NCBI RefSeq assembly: GCF_004912155.1
Contig: NZ_STGX01000002.1
Coordinates: 1 to 34,946 of the forward strand
DNA: 34,946 bases
Direction: 5' to 3'
Source: Glycomyces paridis
GTDB taxonomy: Bacteria; Actinomycetota; Actinomycetes; Mycobacteriales; Micromonosporaceae
Of this stretch, positions 15,918-23,851 are shown one piece after another. Below the pieces are notes generated by a model that saw only the letters and a program-made list of their open reading frames with translations, did no database searches and had not been told where the DNA came from. Position 1 is the first letter of the stretch; every line of letters begins with the position of its first letter. The position numbers and the translations under genes were made by a program.

Positions 15918-16619
15918 ATGCCCCACCGCATCCTCGACCGCCTCGACCGGGGCGTGCTGCGCGACAGCGCGGCCCTCATCGCAGGGCTCTTCATCGTCGG
16001 CGTGTCCTTCGGCGCCGTCGCCACCGCCGAAGGCGTCCCCTGGTGGCAGGCCTCGGCCATGTCGCTCTTCGTGTTCGCCGGGGCCTCGCAGTTCGCCACG
16101 CTCGGCATCCTCGCGGGCGGCGGCGGGCTCCTCGCCGGGGTCGCCGCCGGGCTCATCCTCAACCTGCGGCACGTCCCCTACGGGCTCGCCGTAGGAGATG
16201 TGTACTGGACCAGCCTGCGCGCCAAGCTCATCGGCACGCACCTCCTCGTCGACCACACCGCCGCGTTCGCCCTCGCGGCGGGAGCCGACCGCGGAAAGGC
16301 CCGGCGCGCGTTCTGGACCGTGGGCGCGGTCCTGTTCGTGATGTGGAACGCCGCCACCGTGATCGGCGCGTTCGCAGGCAGGCTCATCGCCGACCCCAAG
16401 GCGTTCGGGCTGGACGCGACCCTCCCGGTCATCCTCGTCGCCCTGGTCCTGCCGAGCATGAAGGACCGCCGCACCCTCCTGGCGGGGCTCCTGGGCACCG
16501 CCGTCGCCCTCGGGACCAGCGCATTCCTGCCCGCGGGAATCCCGGTGCTCCTCGCACTCGTGGGCCTGGTCGTGATGTGGAAGGGCGCCGGAACGGGCGA
16601 CCGGGCGGCGGCCGCATGA
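15918..16619 (+). CDS. azlC: AzlC-type amino acid exporter subunit (copy 2)
   Basis: The product has 233 residues and is a paralogue of the gene at 14788. Shared blocks are VGVSFGAVATAEGVPWW, SQFATLGILAGGGG, LRHVPYGLAVGDVYW, HTAAFALAAGADRGKA and VLPSMKDRRTLLAGLLG. It is an integral membrane subunit of an AzlCD exporter. The ATG at 15918 has no Shine-Dalgarno and sits at the predicted transcription start. Coupling to the next gene is by ATGA (16616-16619). Divergence from copy 1 is moderate, so this is an old duplication that may have altered substrate range. Confidence 0.9.
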   Translation: MPHRILDRLDRGVLRDSAALIAGLFIVGVSFGAVATAEGVPWWQASAMSLFVFAGASQFATLGILAGGGGLLAGVAAGLILNLRHVPYGLAVGDVYWTSLRAKLIGTHLLVDHTAAFALAAGADRGKARRAFWTVGAVLFVMWNAATVIGAFAGRLIADPKAFGLDATLPVILVALVLPSMKDRRTLLAGLLGTAVALGTSAFLPAGIPVLLALVGLVVMWKGAGTGDRAAAA

Positions 16620-16927
16620 CCATGCTCGCCGCCATCCTCGCCCTCGCCGCCGGGACCTACCTGATCCGACTCTCCGGTGCCGTCCTGCGCAACCGGATCA
16701 CGCTCACCCCGCGGGCGGAGGCCGTGCTCAAGGCCGGTGCCGTCGTCGTCTTGCTCGCCCTCGCGGCCACCTCCACGCTCCTGGTCGAGGGCGCCTGGGC
16801 CGGATGGGCGCTCCCCGCGGGCGTCCTCGTCGGCACCGCCCTCGCGTGGCGCAAGGCCCCGCTCGCGGTCGTCGTCATCGCCGCGGCGGCCACGACCGCG
16901 CTCCTGCGCCTCGCCGGGATCGCCTGA
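16616..16927 (+). CDS. azlD: AzlD-type small exporter subunit (copy 2)
   Basis: The product has 103 residues and four hydrophobic segments. Its C-terminus, VVVIAAAATTALLRLAGIA, is almost identical to copy 1, and the DNA is also very similar there. The start overlaps the azlC copy 2 stop (ATGA). It is the partner of the preceding AzlC. No clear terminator follows before the next gene at 17107. Confidence 0.9.
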   Translation: MTMLAAILALAAGTYLIRLSGAVLRNRITLTPRAEAVLKAGAVVVLLALAATSTLLVEGAWAGWALPAGVLVGTALAWRKAPLAVVVIAAAATTALLRLAGIA

Positions 16928-17106
16928 GACACACCGCAAATCACCCAGAACAGCCCATTCGAGCACTGCGAGGTAGTGGATCGACTCCGCTACCATGAGG
17001 ACCATTGTCGGCATACCACTTCCAATGTGGCCACCCCGTGCCGAAGACCCCCGAACCCCATACGGCCGACGCTTCCGGACCATCAAGCGCTAACGAGGAA
17101 TCCCCC

Positions 17107-19440
17107 ATGCCCCGTTCCAGTACCCCCGATACCCGCCAACTGAATGTCAAGGGCCTGCTGATAGCCGTCGGACTGCCCGTGCTCCTCGTGGGAGCGCTGG
17201 TCGCGACCCTGCTGGGCACGGGTGCGTTCAGTCGTGAGAGTCAGGGCGAGGACGCGAGTCTGTGGCTGTGGACGACGCAGGCCGGTGAGATCGCGCGAGT
17301 GAACGGCCTGACCGCCGCGACCGACGTCCGCTACGACTTGACGGACGCGGCCGGGAACGCGGTCCAGATCGAGCAGACCGATTCGCACCTCCTGCTTCGG
17401 GAGATCGTGACCGGGAAGGTCTCGGCGATCGACCTCTCGACACTCGAACTCACCGGCTCCGCTGAGACCGTCCCCGGCGAGGGCGTGCGGGTGGCGCTGT
17501 CCGATGAGGGCGCGTTCATCATCGATCAGACGCAGGGTCTGGTGAATCAGGTGCACCCTGCGACGTTGACGCCGATCGGGGAGCCGCTCCAGTTCCCGGC
17601 CGGGCTCACCGGCGGTGCGTTCGACGTGGACGGGAAGCTGTGGATCGGCGTCCCGCGCGAGGGCACCATCGTGCAGATCGAGCCTGAGGACGCGGGCGCG
17701 AAGACGCTCGCTACGGAGGTCGTGGCCGAACCGCGCCAGGAACTCGCCCTCACGGTCCTCGGTGACGGTGTGGCGGTGCTGAACTCGACGGTGAAGCAGA
17801 TGACCACCATCCGCTCCGACGGGCGCCGTTCGGTGACCGACGTCGAGCTGGCCGGGCCTTCGGAGACGGCGGACACGAGCCCGGGGACGATCGCGTCGGT
17901 GACGGTGACCGACCCGCCATCGGTGATCACGGTCGACGACGACTCCTCGAAGCGGTTCGCGACCGGCGCGACCCCCTCGAACCTGCTGGGCGCCTCGGTG
18001 GAGTTCCATCAGCGGATCTACGTGCCCGACGGCGCGGCGGGCCTGGTGTGGGTCTACGACCTCGACGGCACGGAACTGGATCGGATCGAACTCGACTCCG
18101 GGGGCGGCCCGATCGAGCTGTACCACACCGGCGACACGCTGTTCGCCAACGCCGTCAACACCAACCAGGCCGTCGTCGTCTCCTCCGACGGCAACGCCCG
18201 ACTCGCGGAGAAGAACCGGGACGATGTGCTCGGCGGCAACGTGCCCCCCACCGACGACGAGGACGACACCGGGAACGACGAAGGCGACGAGGAGGGCGAG
18301 ACCCCCGACGAGCCGGTCGACCCCGAAGCGCCCGGCGCCGTCACCGACCTCACCGGCGTCGGCGGCGACGGCCTCGTCAGCCTCTCCTGGAACGCCGCAC
18401 CCAACCACGGTGCCGCCCTGACGAAGTACGTGGTCGAAGGCGCGGGGAAGACCTGGGAGATCGCGCCCGGCCAGCGCGTCCTCGAAGTCGGCGGGCTCAC
18501 CAACGGCGACGAGTACTCCTTCACCGTCACCGCGCACAACGCGATCGGCGAGGGACCGGCGGTCGGCACCTCGCCGATCGTGCCGACCTCCGCGCTCCCC
18601 GAGGCGGTGACCGCTGTGGAGGCGGTGGCGAACGCCGATGGGACCGTGACGCTCTCGTGGCCCGAGGCCGAGACGGAGGGTCCGGCGATCACGGGCTACC
18701 GGATCGAGTCGGTGGACAGCGACGGGGTGAGCCAGGCGCTCGCCGACGTCACGGGCACCTCGCACACGTTCGCGGACGGCGCGCTGGAATACGGGAGCAA
18801 CTACGTCTTCACGGTACGGACGCTGGCCGGTGGCGCGGCGGCGGAGCCGTCCCCGCAGTCGGCGACGGTGGTGCCGTTCAGCGCCGCCGATGCGCCCGGC
18901 GGCCTTGAGGTGGCGACGGTGTCCGATGCGGCCGGGACGGTCGAGGCGACCTGGAGCCAGCCCGCGAACAACGGCCGGGCGATCGAGAAGTACGTGGTGG
19001 AGGCGAACGGCCGCACCGTCGAGGTGACCGAACCGTATGCGCTGCTTGAGGGTTTCGGCGACGGCGAGGAGGTGTCGGTGTCGGTGACGGCGGTCAACGA
19101 GGCCGGCGAGTCCGAGGCCGCCACGGCATCGGCGACGACGGTCGCCATTCCCTCGCTTGAGTTGGCGGTCGACAGGACGGGTACGAACTGGGCCTACCTG
19201 TCGGCCACCGTCGACGATGGCGGCGGCGTCGCCGACTGCACCATCGGGGGCACGGAGAACAACTACGATCGCGAGCTCCACGGCGAGACCGAGAGCGGGC
19301 AGGTCTCCCAGTTCTCGATCGAAGGGGCCTGCACGATGGGGACCTTCACCGGGGTCGAGGGCGTCACCTACACGCTCACAGTGAACATCGACAACGCCGC
19401 GGGGACCAGCACCGGTTCGGTGACGTTCACGCTCGGCTGA
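17107..19440 (+). CDS. Membrane-anchored extracellular protein with propeller-like region and three FN3 domains
   Basis: The product has 777 residues. The ATG follows GAGGAA (17095-17100) with 6-base spacing. A short cytoplasmic N-terminus (about 14 residues) precedes one membrane segment (15-37), so it is probably anchored facing outward. Residues 45-375 are repetitive beta-strand sequence with propeller-like repeats (LWLWTTQAGEIARVNG, GKLWIGVPREGTIVQIEP, LVWVYDLDGTELDRIELD). An acidic Asp/Glu/Pro linker spans 379-411. Three fibronectin type III domains follow (about 412-497, 498-592, 593-680), each with the Trp and YxxxVxAxN-type pattern. The C-terminal domain of about 95 residues has two Cys and is not recognised. 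The role is probably cell-surface adhesion or ligand sensing. Related actinobacterial proteins can sit with MoxR/DUF58 genes, which are absent here. Confidence 0.8.
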   Translation: MPRSSTPDTRQLNVKGLLIAVGLPVLLVGALVATLLGTGAFSRESQGEDASLWLWTTQAGEIARVNGLTAATDVRYDLTDAAGNAVQIEQTDSHLLLREIVTGKVSAIDLSTLELTGSAETVPGEGVRVALSDEGAFIIDQTQGLVNQVHPATLTPIGEPLQFPAGLTGGAFDVDGKLWIGVPREGTIVQIEPEDAGAKTLATEVVAEPRQELALTVLGDGVAVLNSTVKQMTTIRSDGRRSVTDVELAGPSETADTSPGTIASVTVTDPPSVITVDDDSSKRFATGATPSNLLGASVEFHQRIYVPDGAAGLVWVYDLDGTELDRIELDSGGGPIELYHTGDTLFANAVNTNQAVVVSSDGNARLAEKNRDDVLGGNVPPTDDEDDTGNDEGDEEGETPDEPVDPEAPGAVTDLTGVGGDGLVSLSWNAAPNHGAALTKYVVEGAGKTWEIAPGQRVLEVGGLTNGDEYSFTVTAHNAIGEGPAVGTSPIVPTSALPEAVTAVEAVANADGTVTLSWPEAETEGPAITGYRIESVDSDGVSQALADVTGTSHTFADGALEYGSNYVFTVRTLAGGAAAEPSPQSATVVPFSAADAPGGLEVATVSDAAGTVEATWSQPANNGRAIEKYVVEANGRTVEVTEPYALLEGFGDGEEVSVSVTAVNEAGESEAATASATTVAIPSLELAVDRTGTNWAYLSATVDDGGGVADCTIGGTENNYDRELHGETESGQVSQFSIEGACTMGTFTGVEGVTYTLTVNIDNAAGTSTGSVTFTLG

Positions 19441-19456
19441 CGTTCGACTCAACGGT

Positions 19457-19490
19457 GAGGGCCCCGCAGCCGTTCGGCTGCGGGGCCCTC
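19457..19490. terminator. Bidirectional terminator between FN3 and LPXTG genes
   Basis: A perfect 16-bp inverted repeat (19457-19472 with 19475-19490) with a 2-base centre lies between the convergent stops at 19440 (+) and 19529 (-). Confidence 0.85.
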
Positions 19491-19528
19491 GTCGTTCTAC
19501 TGCTGGTCAGTCAGACCCGAAGGGCTGC

Positions 19529-20653
19529 TTACCAGTCCTGCGCGGCGCGGCGGCGGCGCATGATGAGCAGGATGGCGGCGGCGGCCACGATGAGCGCGGC
19601 GGCCGAGCCGATCATGATCGACAGCGAGCTACCGGTGGTGGGCAGCTGCGGGGCGGCCGAGGGGGTCTCGGATGCGCTCGGGGTCTCGTCGCAGGGGGTC
19701 CACTCGAACTCGAACGGGTAAGGGTTCTTGCCGTTCTCGATGAGCAGGTAGACGATCAGGCCGGGGGTGCCTTCGAAGGACACTTCCTGCGTGTCGCCGG
19801 GGGCGACGACGTAGACGGCCGGCTCTTCGTTCTCGCTGGTGGTGAAGGTGTAGGTGGTCTCGACGCCGTCAGCGGGGACCATCAGGTTGAAGTCGAGGCC
19901 CTCGCAGGTGTCGAAGTACTCGCCGAAGTCGCAGTTCTCGGCGGGCGCCCAGGCGTGCGTGGTCGGCTCGCCGCCGTCGACGCTGACGTCCACGGTCAGG
20001 TCACCGGTCTCGGAGGCCGGGAAGTCGAAGGTCTCGCCTTCCTGGCCCGCTTCGGGGGTGACCTCGAAGGAGTCGCCGTTGCTCGGGGAGATGGTGAAGG
20101 TCGCGAGCTTGTCCGGGTTGAGGTTGGCGACCCAGACGGTCAGGCCGAAGCAGTCGCTCCAGGACTCCTGCTGGGCGTCGGCGACGGGAGCGGGCGTGCT
20201 CGGCTCGTCGTCGGGCTCGCAGAGCTGCGTGGGCTTGTAAGCGGTCTTCAGGTACTGCTTGTTGTCGCCCTTCTGGCCGTTGGGCCACTCGGCCTTGATG
20301 ACCAGGGTGGCCTGCTCGACGTCGGCGCCGAAGGTCTGGGTGGCCGTGAGGGAGCCCTCGCCGGGGTACGGCAGCGTCTCGCCGACGGCGATGTCGCCGT
20401 TGAGCGCGACGTCCGGCGTCGAGGTCACCTTGGTGATCGTGCCGGCGCCGAGGTTGCCGTCGCCGTAGCTCTTCCAGGCCCAGTCGGTGGCCGACCAGGT
20501 CACGGTCCAGCTGCCGTCCGCCGCGAGGCAGTCGGTGGTCGGGGCGACCTCGGTGTGGTGGGCTTGAGCTCCGGAGGCGAAGGCAACCGCTCCGGCGAGG
20601 CCGAGGGTGACGCTCGCGGTCAGACCCAGCACCCGCTTGAGGGTACGGTTCAT
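19529..20653 (-). CDS. LPXTG cell-wall-anchored surface protein
   Basis: The product has 374 residues. The ATG at 20653 follows AGGAGAG. It begins with a signal peptide (KRVLGLTASVTLGLAGAVAFASGAQA, cleavage near 32). The exterior part is acidic and Thr/Ser/Pro-rich, with several Cys and beta-strand repeats. It ends in a classic sortase signal: LPTTG from residue 337, a hydrophobic stretch and RRRR. A sortase would cut after Thr and link the protein to peptidoglycan. No sortase gene is in the window. The binding target is unknown. It lies downstream of the sugar-binding lipoprotein gene on the same strand but behind its terminator. Confidence 0.88.
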   Translation of the reverse strand: MNRTLKRVLGLTASVTLGLAGAVAFASGAQAHHTEVAPTTDCLAADGSWTVTWSATDWAWKSYGDGNLGAGTITKVTSTPDVALNGDIAVGETLPYPGEGSLTATQTFGADVEQATLVIKAEWPNGQKGDNKQYLKTAYKPTQLCEPDDEPSTPAPVADAQQESWSDCFGLTVWVANLNPDKLATFTISPSNGDSFEVTPEAGQEGETFDFPASETGDLTVDVSVDGGEPTTHAWAPAENCDFGEYFDTCEGLDFNLMVPADGVETTYTFTTSENEEPAVYVVAPGDTQEVSFEGTPGLIVYLLIENGKNPYPFEFEWTPCDETPSASETPSAAPQLPTTGSSLSIMIGSAAALIVAAAAILLIMRRRRAAQDW

Positions 20654-20829
20654 GTCTCTCCTAAATAGATGACAGATGTTCTGGGGGGATTCGGGGCCGC
20701 TCGGTCGGAGGTGACGGCATCCGGCCGGCTCAGGCACCGTACCAAACAAGACACGTTGCAACCCGAAGAAGGGTCGCATCACGATTTTGTAACACCAGTT
20801 CGCAATGCTCGTGTGGCACATGGGGTGAG
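20654..20829. other. Upstream region of the LPXTG gene
   Basis: No gene was seen. It should hold the promoter of the LPXTG gene. TTGCAA and TACGGT on the minus strand are present but only 14 bp apart, so no promoter is claimed. A GTTGCAAC palindrome lies in the middle. Confidence 0.3.
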
Positions 20830-20875
20830 CGTTTCGCGACGACTACGCGAAACGGCCGGGCAAATGCCCGGCCGT
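20830..20875 (-). terminator. Two abutting hairpins after the sugar-binding protein gene
   Basis: Reading the minus strand, the first hairpin is an 11-bp stem (20865-20875 with 20852-20862, 2-base centre). The second is a 9-bp stem, CGTTTCGCG/CGCGAAACG (20830-20838 with 20846-20854, loop of 7). They share bases 20852-20854, so they cannot both form completely. They begin 19 bases after the stop codon at 20894. Confidence 0.7.
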
Positions 20876-20893
20876 CGTATGCGTTGTCGTGGA

Positions 20894-22000
20894 TCAGCCC
20901 TGGTCGGGTTCGGCCTCGTCGATCTCGCCTTCCGACAGGTAGCCGGTGTCGACGATCTCCTCCTGGTAGTTCTCGGCGGTCACGTCGACCGGCGGGAGGA
21001 GGTAGGCGGGGATGAACTGGAAGCCGTTGTCGTAGCTGCCGAGGTCGTTGACCTCGGGGGTGCCGCCGTCGACGATCGCCTTGACCATGTTCGCGGCGAC
21101 CTCGGCGAGTTTGCGCGTGTCCTTGAACACCGTCTCGGACTGGCCGGTGCCCTCTTTGATCGCCTTGAGCGACAAGGGTTCGGCGTCCTGGCCGGTGACC
21201 ACGGGGAAGTCGTCGGACTTCGGGTCGTAGTCGGCGGCGACCAGCGCTTCGACCACGCCACGGCTGATGCCGTCGTAGGGCGAGAGCACCGCGTGGAGCT
21301 TCCGTTCGCCGTAGTGGTCGTCGAGGAGCTGCGTCATGCGCTCGCGGGCGACGCCGCGGTCCCAGCGCTCGGTGGAGGTGGGCTCCTGCTCGGTCTCGTC
21401 GGAGGGGATCTGGACGACGCCGGAGTAGAGGTAGCTCTCCAGGGTGTCGAGGCCGCCCATGAAGAAGTACTGCGAGTTGTTGTCGTCGAGTGCGCCGGAG
21501 AAGAGCTCGACGTTGAAGGGGCCTTCGCGCTCGTCGAGCTTGAGGGTCTCGATGATGTGCTGGGCCTGGAGCACGCCGACCTCGTAGTTGTCGAAGGAGG
21601 CGTAGTAGTCGACGTCGGGGGTGTCGAGGATGAGGCGGTCGTAGGCGATGACCGTCACGCCCTTGTTCTTGGCCTCGGCGAGGACCGCGCCGAGCGAGTC
21701 GTTGCCGATCGCGCCGACGATGAGGAACTCCACGCCCTTGTCGATCATGGAGCGGATCTGCTCGATCTGCATCTCGACGTTGTCCTCGCCGTAGGACAGG
21801 ATCGTCTCGTACCCGAAGCCCTTGAGGCGCTTCTCCAGGTCGGCGCCCTCGACCACCCATCGGTCGGAGGTGGTGGTGGGCATGGCGATGCCGGTATGGC
21901 CGGTGAGCGCCCCGGACTCCCCGTCGGCGCCGCATCCGGCGAGGGAGGTGGCGGCGAGTCCCGCCGATCCGAAGAGCAGGCCACGACGACTGAGGTGCAT
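20894..22000 (-). CDS. Tat-type lipoprotein sugar-binding protein (ChvE/XylF-like), orphan
   Basis: The product has 368 residues. The N-terminus LSRRGLLFGSAGLAATSLAGC combines a twin-arginine motif with a lipobox (lipidated Cys23). The rest matches periplasmic-binding-protein type I sugar receptors of the multiple monosaccharide/xylose class. Examples are MIDKGVEFLIVGAIGNDSLG, GVTVIAYDRLI, DNYEVGVLQAQHI, PYDGISRGVVEAL and VVTGQDAEPLSLKAI. Such proteins deliver monosaccharides to an ABC importer made of an ATPase and a permease, neither of which is in the window. It may use a distant transporter or act as a sensor. The start ATG has AAGGAG about 9 bases upstream. An inverted repeat lies in its leader. 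Confidence 0.88.
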   Translation of the reverse strand: MHLSRRGLLFGSAGLAATSLAGCGADGESGALTGHTGIAMPTTTSDRWVVEGADLEKRLKGFGYETILSYGEDNVEMQIEQIRSMIDKGVEFLIVGAIGNDSLGAVLAEAKNKGVTVIAYDRLILDTPDVDYYASFDNYEVGVLQAQHIIETLKLDEREGPFNVELFSGALDDNNSQYFFMGGLDTLESYLYSGVVQIPSDETEQEPTSTERWDRGVARERMTQLLDDHYGERKLHAVLSPYDGISRGVVEALVAADYDPKSDDFPVVTGQDAEPLSLKAIKEGTGQSETVFKDTRKLAEVAANMVKAIVDGGTPEVNDLGSYDNGFQFIPAYLLPPVDVTAENYQEEIVDTGYLSEGEIDEAEPDQG

Positions 22001-22021
22001 GGGGAGGTACTCCTTCGAACG

Positions 22022-22039
22022 CGGGGTGTGTGCACCCCG
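22022..22039 (-). promoter_or_regulatory. Inverted repeat in the leader of the sugar-binding gene
   Basis: CGGGGTG-TGTG-CACCCCG, a perfect 7-bp arm repeat, lies 22-39 bases before the start codon. It could be an operator or a small leader hairpin. An AT-rich stretch on its upstream side (22045-22080) probably holds the promoter. Confidence 0.45.
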
Positions 22040-22303
22040 AAACTACACGAACCAAAATCACAAAAATCGGGTCATACCGTGATCAATCCGTGTCCGAAAC
22101 CGGCGGTGCCGGATCGGGGCCGCCGCGCGGCCCCTCGTCCCGTCCGGAACAGGACTTGACTGGTAACACTCCCGCCCCGAAAGGTAGAACGTGAGTCCCG
22201 AGTACCTCTCGGCGGGCCCTCCCGGAGCGACCGACCTCGCTCGGCGGCGCTCGGGACCGTCCGGGCAGCGGGCCCCGGGCGGGGGCCGAATACGATTGCG
22301 GGC
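22040..22303. other. Divergent intergenic region between sugar-binding and MBL genes
   Basis: No gene was recognised. It contains a hairpin GGGGCCG-N5-CGGCCCC (22116-22134), TTGACT (22156-22161) and CCGAG-N5-CTCGG (22198-22212). TACGAT (22291-22296) ends 7 bases before the MBL ATG, consistent with a leaderless start. The terminator-like hairpin in a divergent region is odd and could belong to a small RNA. Confidence 0.35.
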
Positions 22304-23212
22304 ATGGATGACCGCTGGATCGAAGTCGCCGACCGGGTGTGGGCGCGCAGGCTCGAGGAACTCGACCAGACCCTCGGTCTGGTGACGGGCGACGCGTGCG
22401 CGCTGGTGATCGACACCGGCGTCAGCGCCGAGGCGGGCTACGAGTTCGCGACCGCGATCCGCGAGCTCACCGACCTGCCCTGGCAGGTCGCCTACACGCA
22501 CGACCACTTCGACCACTGGTTCGGGACGCAGGCGTTCGGGGAGTCGGCGGTCTGGGCCGTCGGAGACGGCACGTCGTACGTCGCGCGCGGCGACGAGCAG
22601 CGCAGGGCCTGGGCCGCGACGTACCGCCGGGACGGCAAGGAGGAGAGGGCCCGCCAGATCGGGGCCACTCGCCTGGTCCCGCCGAACTGCCGCGTCCAGG
22701 GCTCGGTCGGGCTCGACCTGGGCGGGCGGACCGTGGTGCTGCGGCAGGTTGGGCTCGCACACAGCGACAACGACATGGTGGTCGAGGTCCCCGACGCGGG
22801 CGTGCTCTTCGCGGGCGACCTCCTCGAAGAGGGCGCGGCCCCCAGCTACACCGGCGCCTTTCCGATCGAGTGGGCGCAGCACGTGGAGTACCTGCTCAGC
22901 TGGCGCCCCACGATCGTCGTGCCGGGCCACGGCGAGCCGGGCGACTACTGGTGGGCTCGCGGCCAGGCCCGCGACCTCGCCGAGACGGCCCGCCTGTGCG
23001 GCGAGGTCGCGCAGGGGTTCGTCACCGAGGACGAGGCGGTCGCGCACGGCCCCTTCGGGCCCGAGACCACCAAGGCCGCGATCGAGCGCTGGCGCGAGCT
23101 GACGCCGCCCCCGGCCGAACCCGCGCCGCCCGCCGCGACCGCACCGGCGGGCCCGCCGCCGCCCACGGTCGTCTACGAGATCTTCGACTACTCGCTCGAC
23201 CTGCGCCCGTAG
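22304..23212 (+). CDS. MBL-fold metallo-hydrolase
   Basis: The product has 302 residues. The metal-binding HxHxDH motif is THDHFDHW (His66, His68, Asp70, His71). Further ligands are in AHSDNDMVVE (His near 152), LFAGDLLEEG (Asp near 172) and VPGHGEPG (His near 211). The family includes beta-lactamases, glyoxalase II-like enzymes and quorum-quenching lactonases; the substrate cannot be told. There is no signal peptide, so it is probably cytoplasmic. A Pro/Ala-rich stretch near 265-285 precedes a conserved-looking tail. The start is probably leaderless (TACGAT at -13 to -8). The stop TAG abuts the convergent MarR stop with no base between. Confidence 0.87.
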   Translation: MDDRWIEVADRVWARRLEELDQTLGLVTGDACALVIDTGVSAEAGYEFATAIRELTDLPWQVAYTHDHFDHWFGTQAFGESAVWAVGDGTSYVARGDEQRRAWAATYRRDGKEERARQIGATRLVPPNCRVQGSVGLDLGGRTVVLRQVGLAHSDNDMVVEVPDAGVLFAGDLLEEGAAPSYTGAFPIEWAQHVEYLLSWRPTIVVPGHGEPGDYWWARGQARDLAETARLCGEVAQGFVTEDEAVAHGPFGPETTKAAIERWRELTPPPAEPAPPAATAPAGPPPPTVVYEIFDYSLDLRP

Positions 23213-23728
23213 CTACTGCTCGAAGGGCTGGTCCTCGAAGCCGAGGTGGAGCTTCTTGAGGAGCGCGCCGAGCTGCGCGCGCTCGCGCTCGGAGAGCACC
23301 GCGAGGGTCTCCAGCTGGAGGTCGACGCCGGTGCGCACGGCCACCTCGATGACCTCGCGGCCGAGGTCGGTCATGCGGACCTTGAGGCCGCGCCGGTCCC
23401 CCGGGTCGGGCAGCCGCTCGACGTACCCGGCGGCTTCGAGCTTGTCGAGGCGGCCGGTGAGGCCGCCGGAGCTGAGCATCATCGCGGCGCTGATCTCCTT
23501 GGGCGAGAGCGTGTACGGCTCCCCCGAGCGGCGGATCGTCGCGAGGACGTCGAACTCGTTGCGCCCCAGGCCCTGTTCGAGCCGGAGCCGGTGGAGCCGC
23601 TCGCCGAGCTTCTGCGAGATGCGGTGGAGACGCCCGTAGAGCGCCATCGAGTCGAGTTCGAGATCCGGCAGCTCGCGGTGCCACTGCGCTGCGATGCGGT
23701 CCACGGCGTCCTCGGTCATGGGTGACAT
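23213..23728 (-). CDS. MarR-family transcriptional regulator
   Basis: The product has 171 residues. The winged helix-turn-helix is recognisable in LGRNEFDVLATIRRSGEPYTLSP, SGGLTGRLDKLEAAGYVER and the wing DPGDRRGLKVRMTDLGRE. MarR proteins usually repress a neighbouring gene until a small ligand binds. The divergent gene is an EamA transporter 123 bp away, with a candidate operator over its promoter. The start was taken as the ATG at 23728; a second ATG three codons on is possible, and neither has a strong ribosome-binding site. Confidence 0.9.
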   Translation of the reverse strand: MSPMTEDAVDRIAAQWHRELPDLELDSMALYGRLHRISQKLGERLHRLRLEQGLGRNEFDVLATIRRSGEPYTLSPKEISAAMMLSSGGLTGRLDKLEAAGYVERLPDPGDRRGLKVRMTDLGREVIEVAVRTGVDLQLETLAVLSERERAQLGALLKKLHLGFEDQPFEQ

Positions 23729-23783
23729 TCTTTCCCACCGGTCCTTCCCGGAGAGCGGTACCTGGCGGTGATACTGCTCAACC

Positions 23784-23820
23784 TCAAGTATCTTGACTTT
23801 GATTAGCTTGAGTGTAAGCT
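23784..23820 (+). promoter_or_regulatory. EamA promoter with candidate MarR operator
   Basis: TCAAG-TAT-CTTGA (23784-23796) is a perfect 13-bp inverted repeat overlapping the -35 TTGACT (23793-23798). The -10 TAAGCT (23815-23820) follows a 16-bp spacer. Outer arms CTCAAG (23783-23788) and CTTGAG (23807-23812) add a second symmetry. Placement over the -35 fits repression of the transporter, and probably autoregulation, by the divergent MarR gene. Confidence 0.65.
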
Positions 23821-23851
23821 ACTCTTATACAAGACATCTCAGGGAGCCCCG

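Noticed and set aside
22191-22212. Response-regulator box of MacR type (TGAGTAC-NN-GTACTCA)
   Set aside because: Only one half (GAGTAC) is present and the other half does not match.
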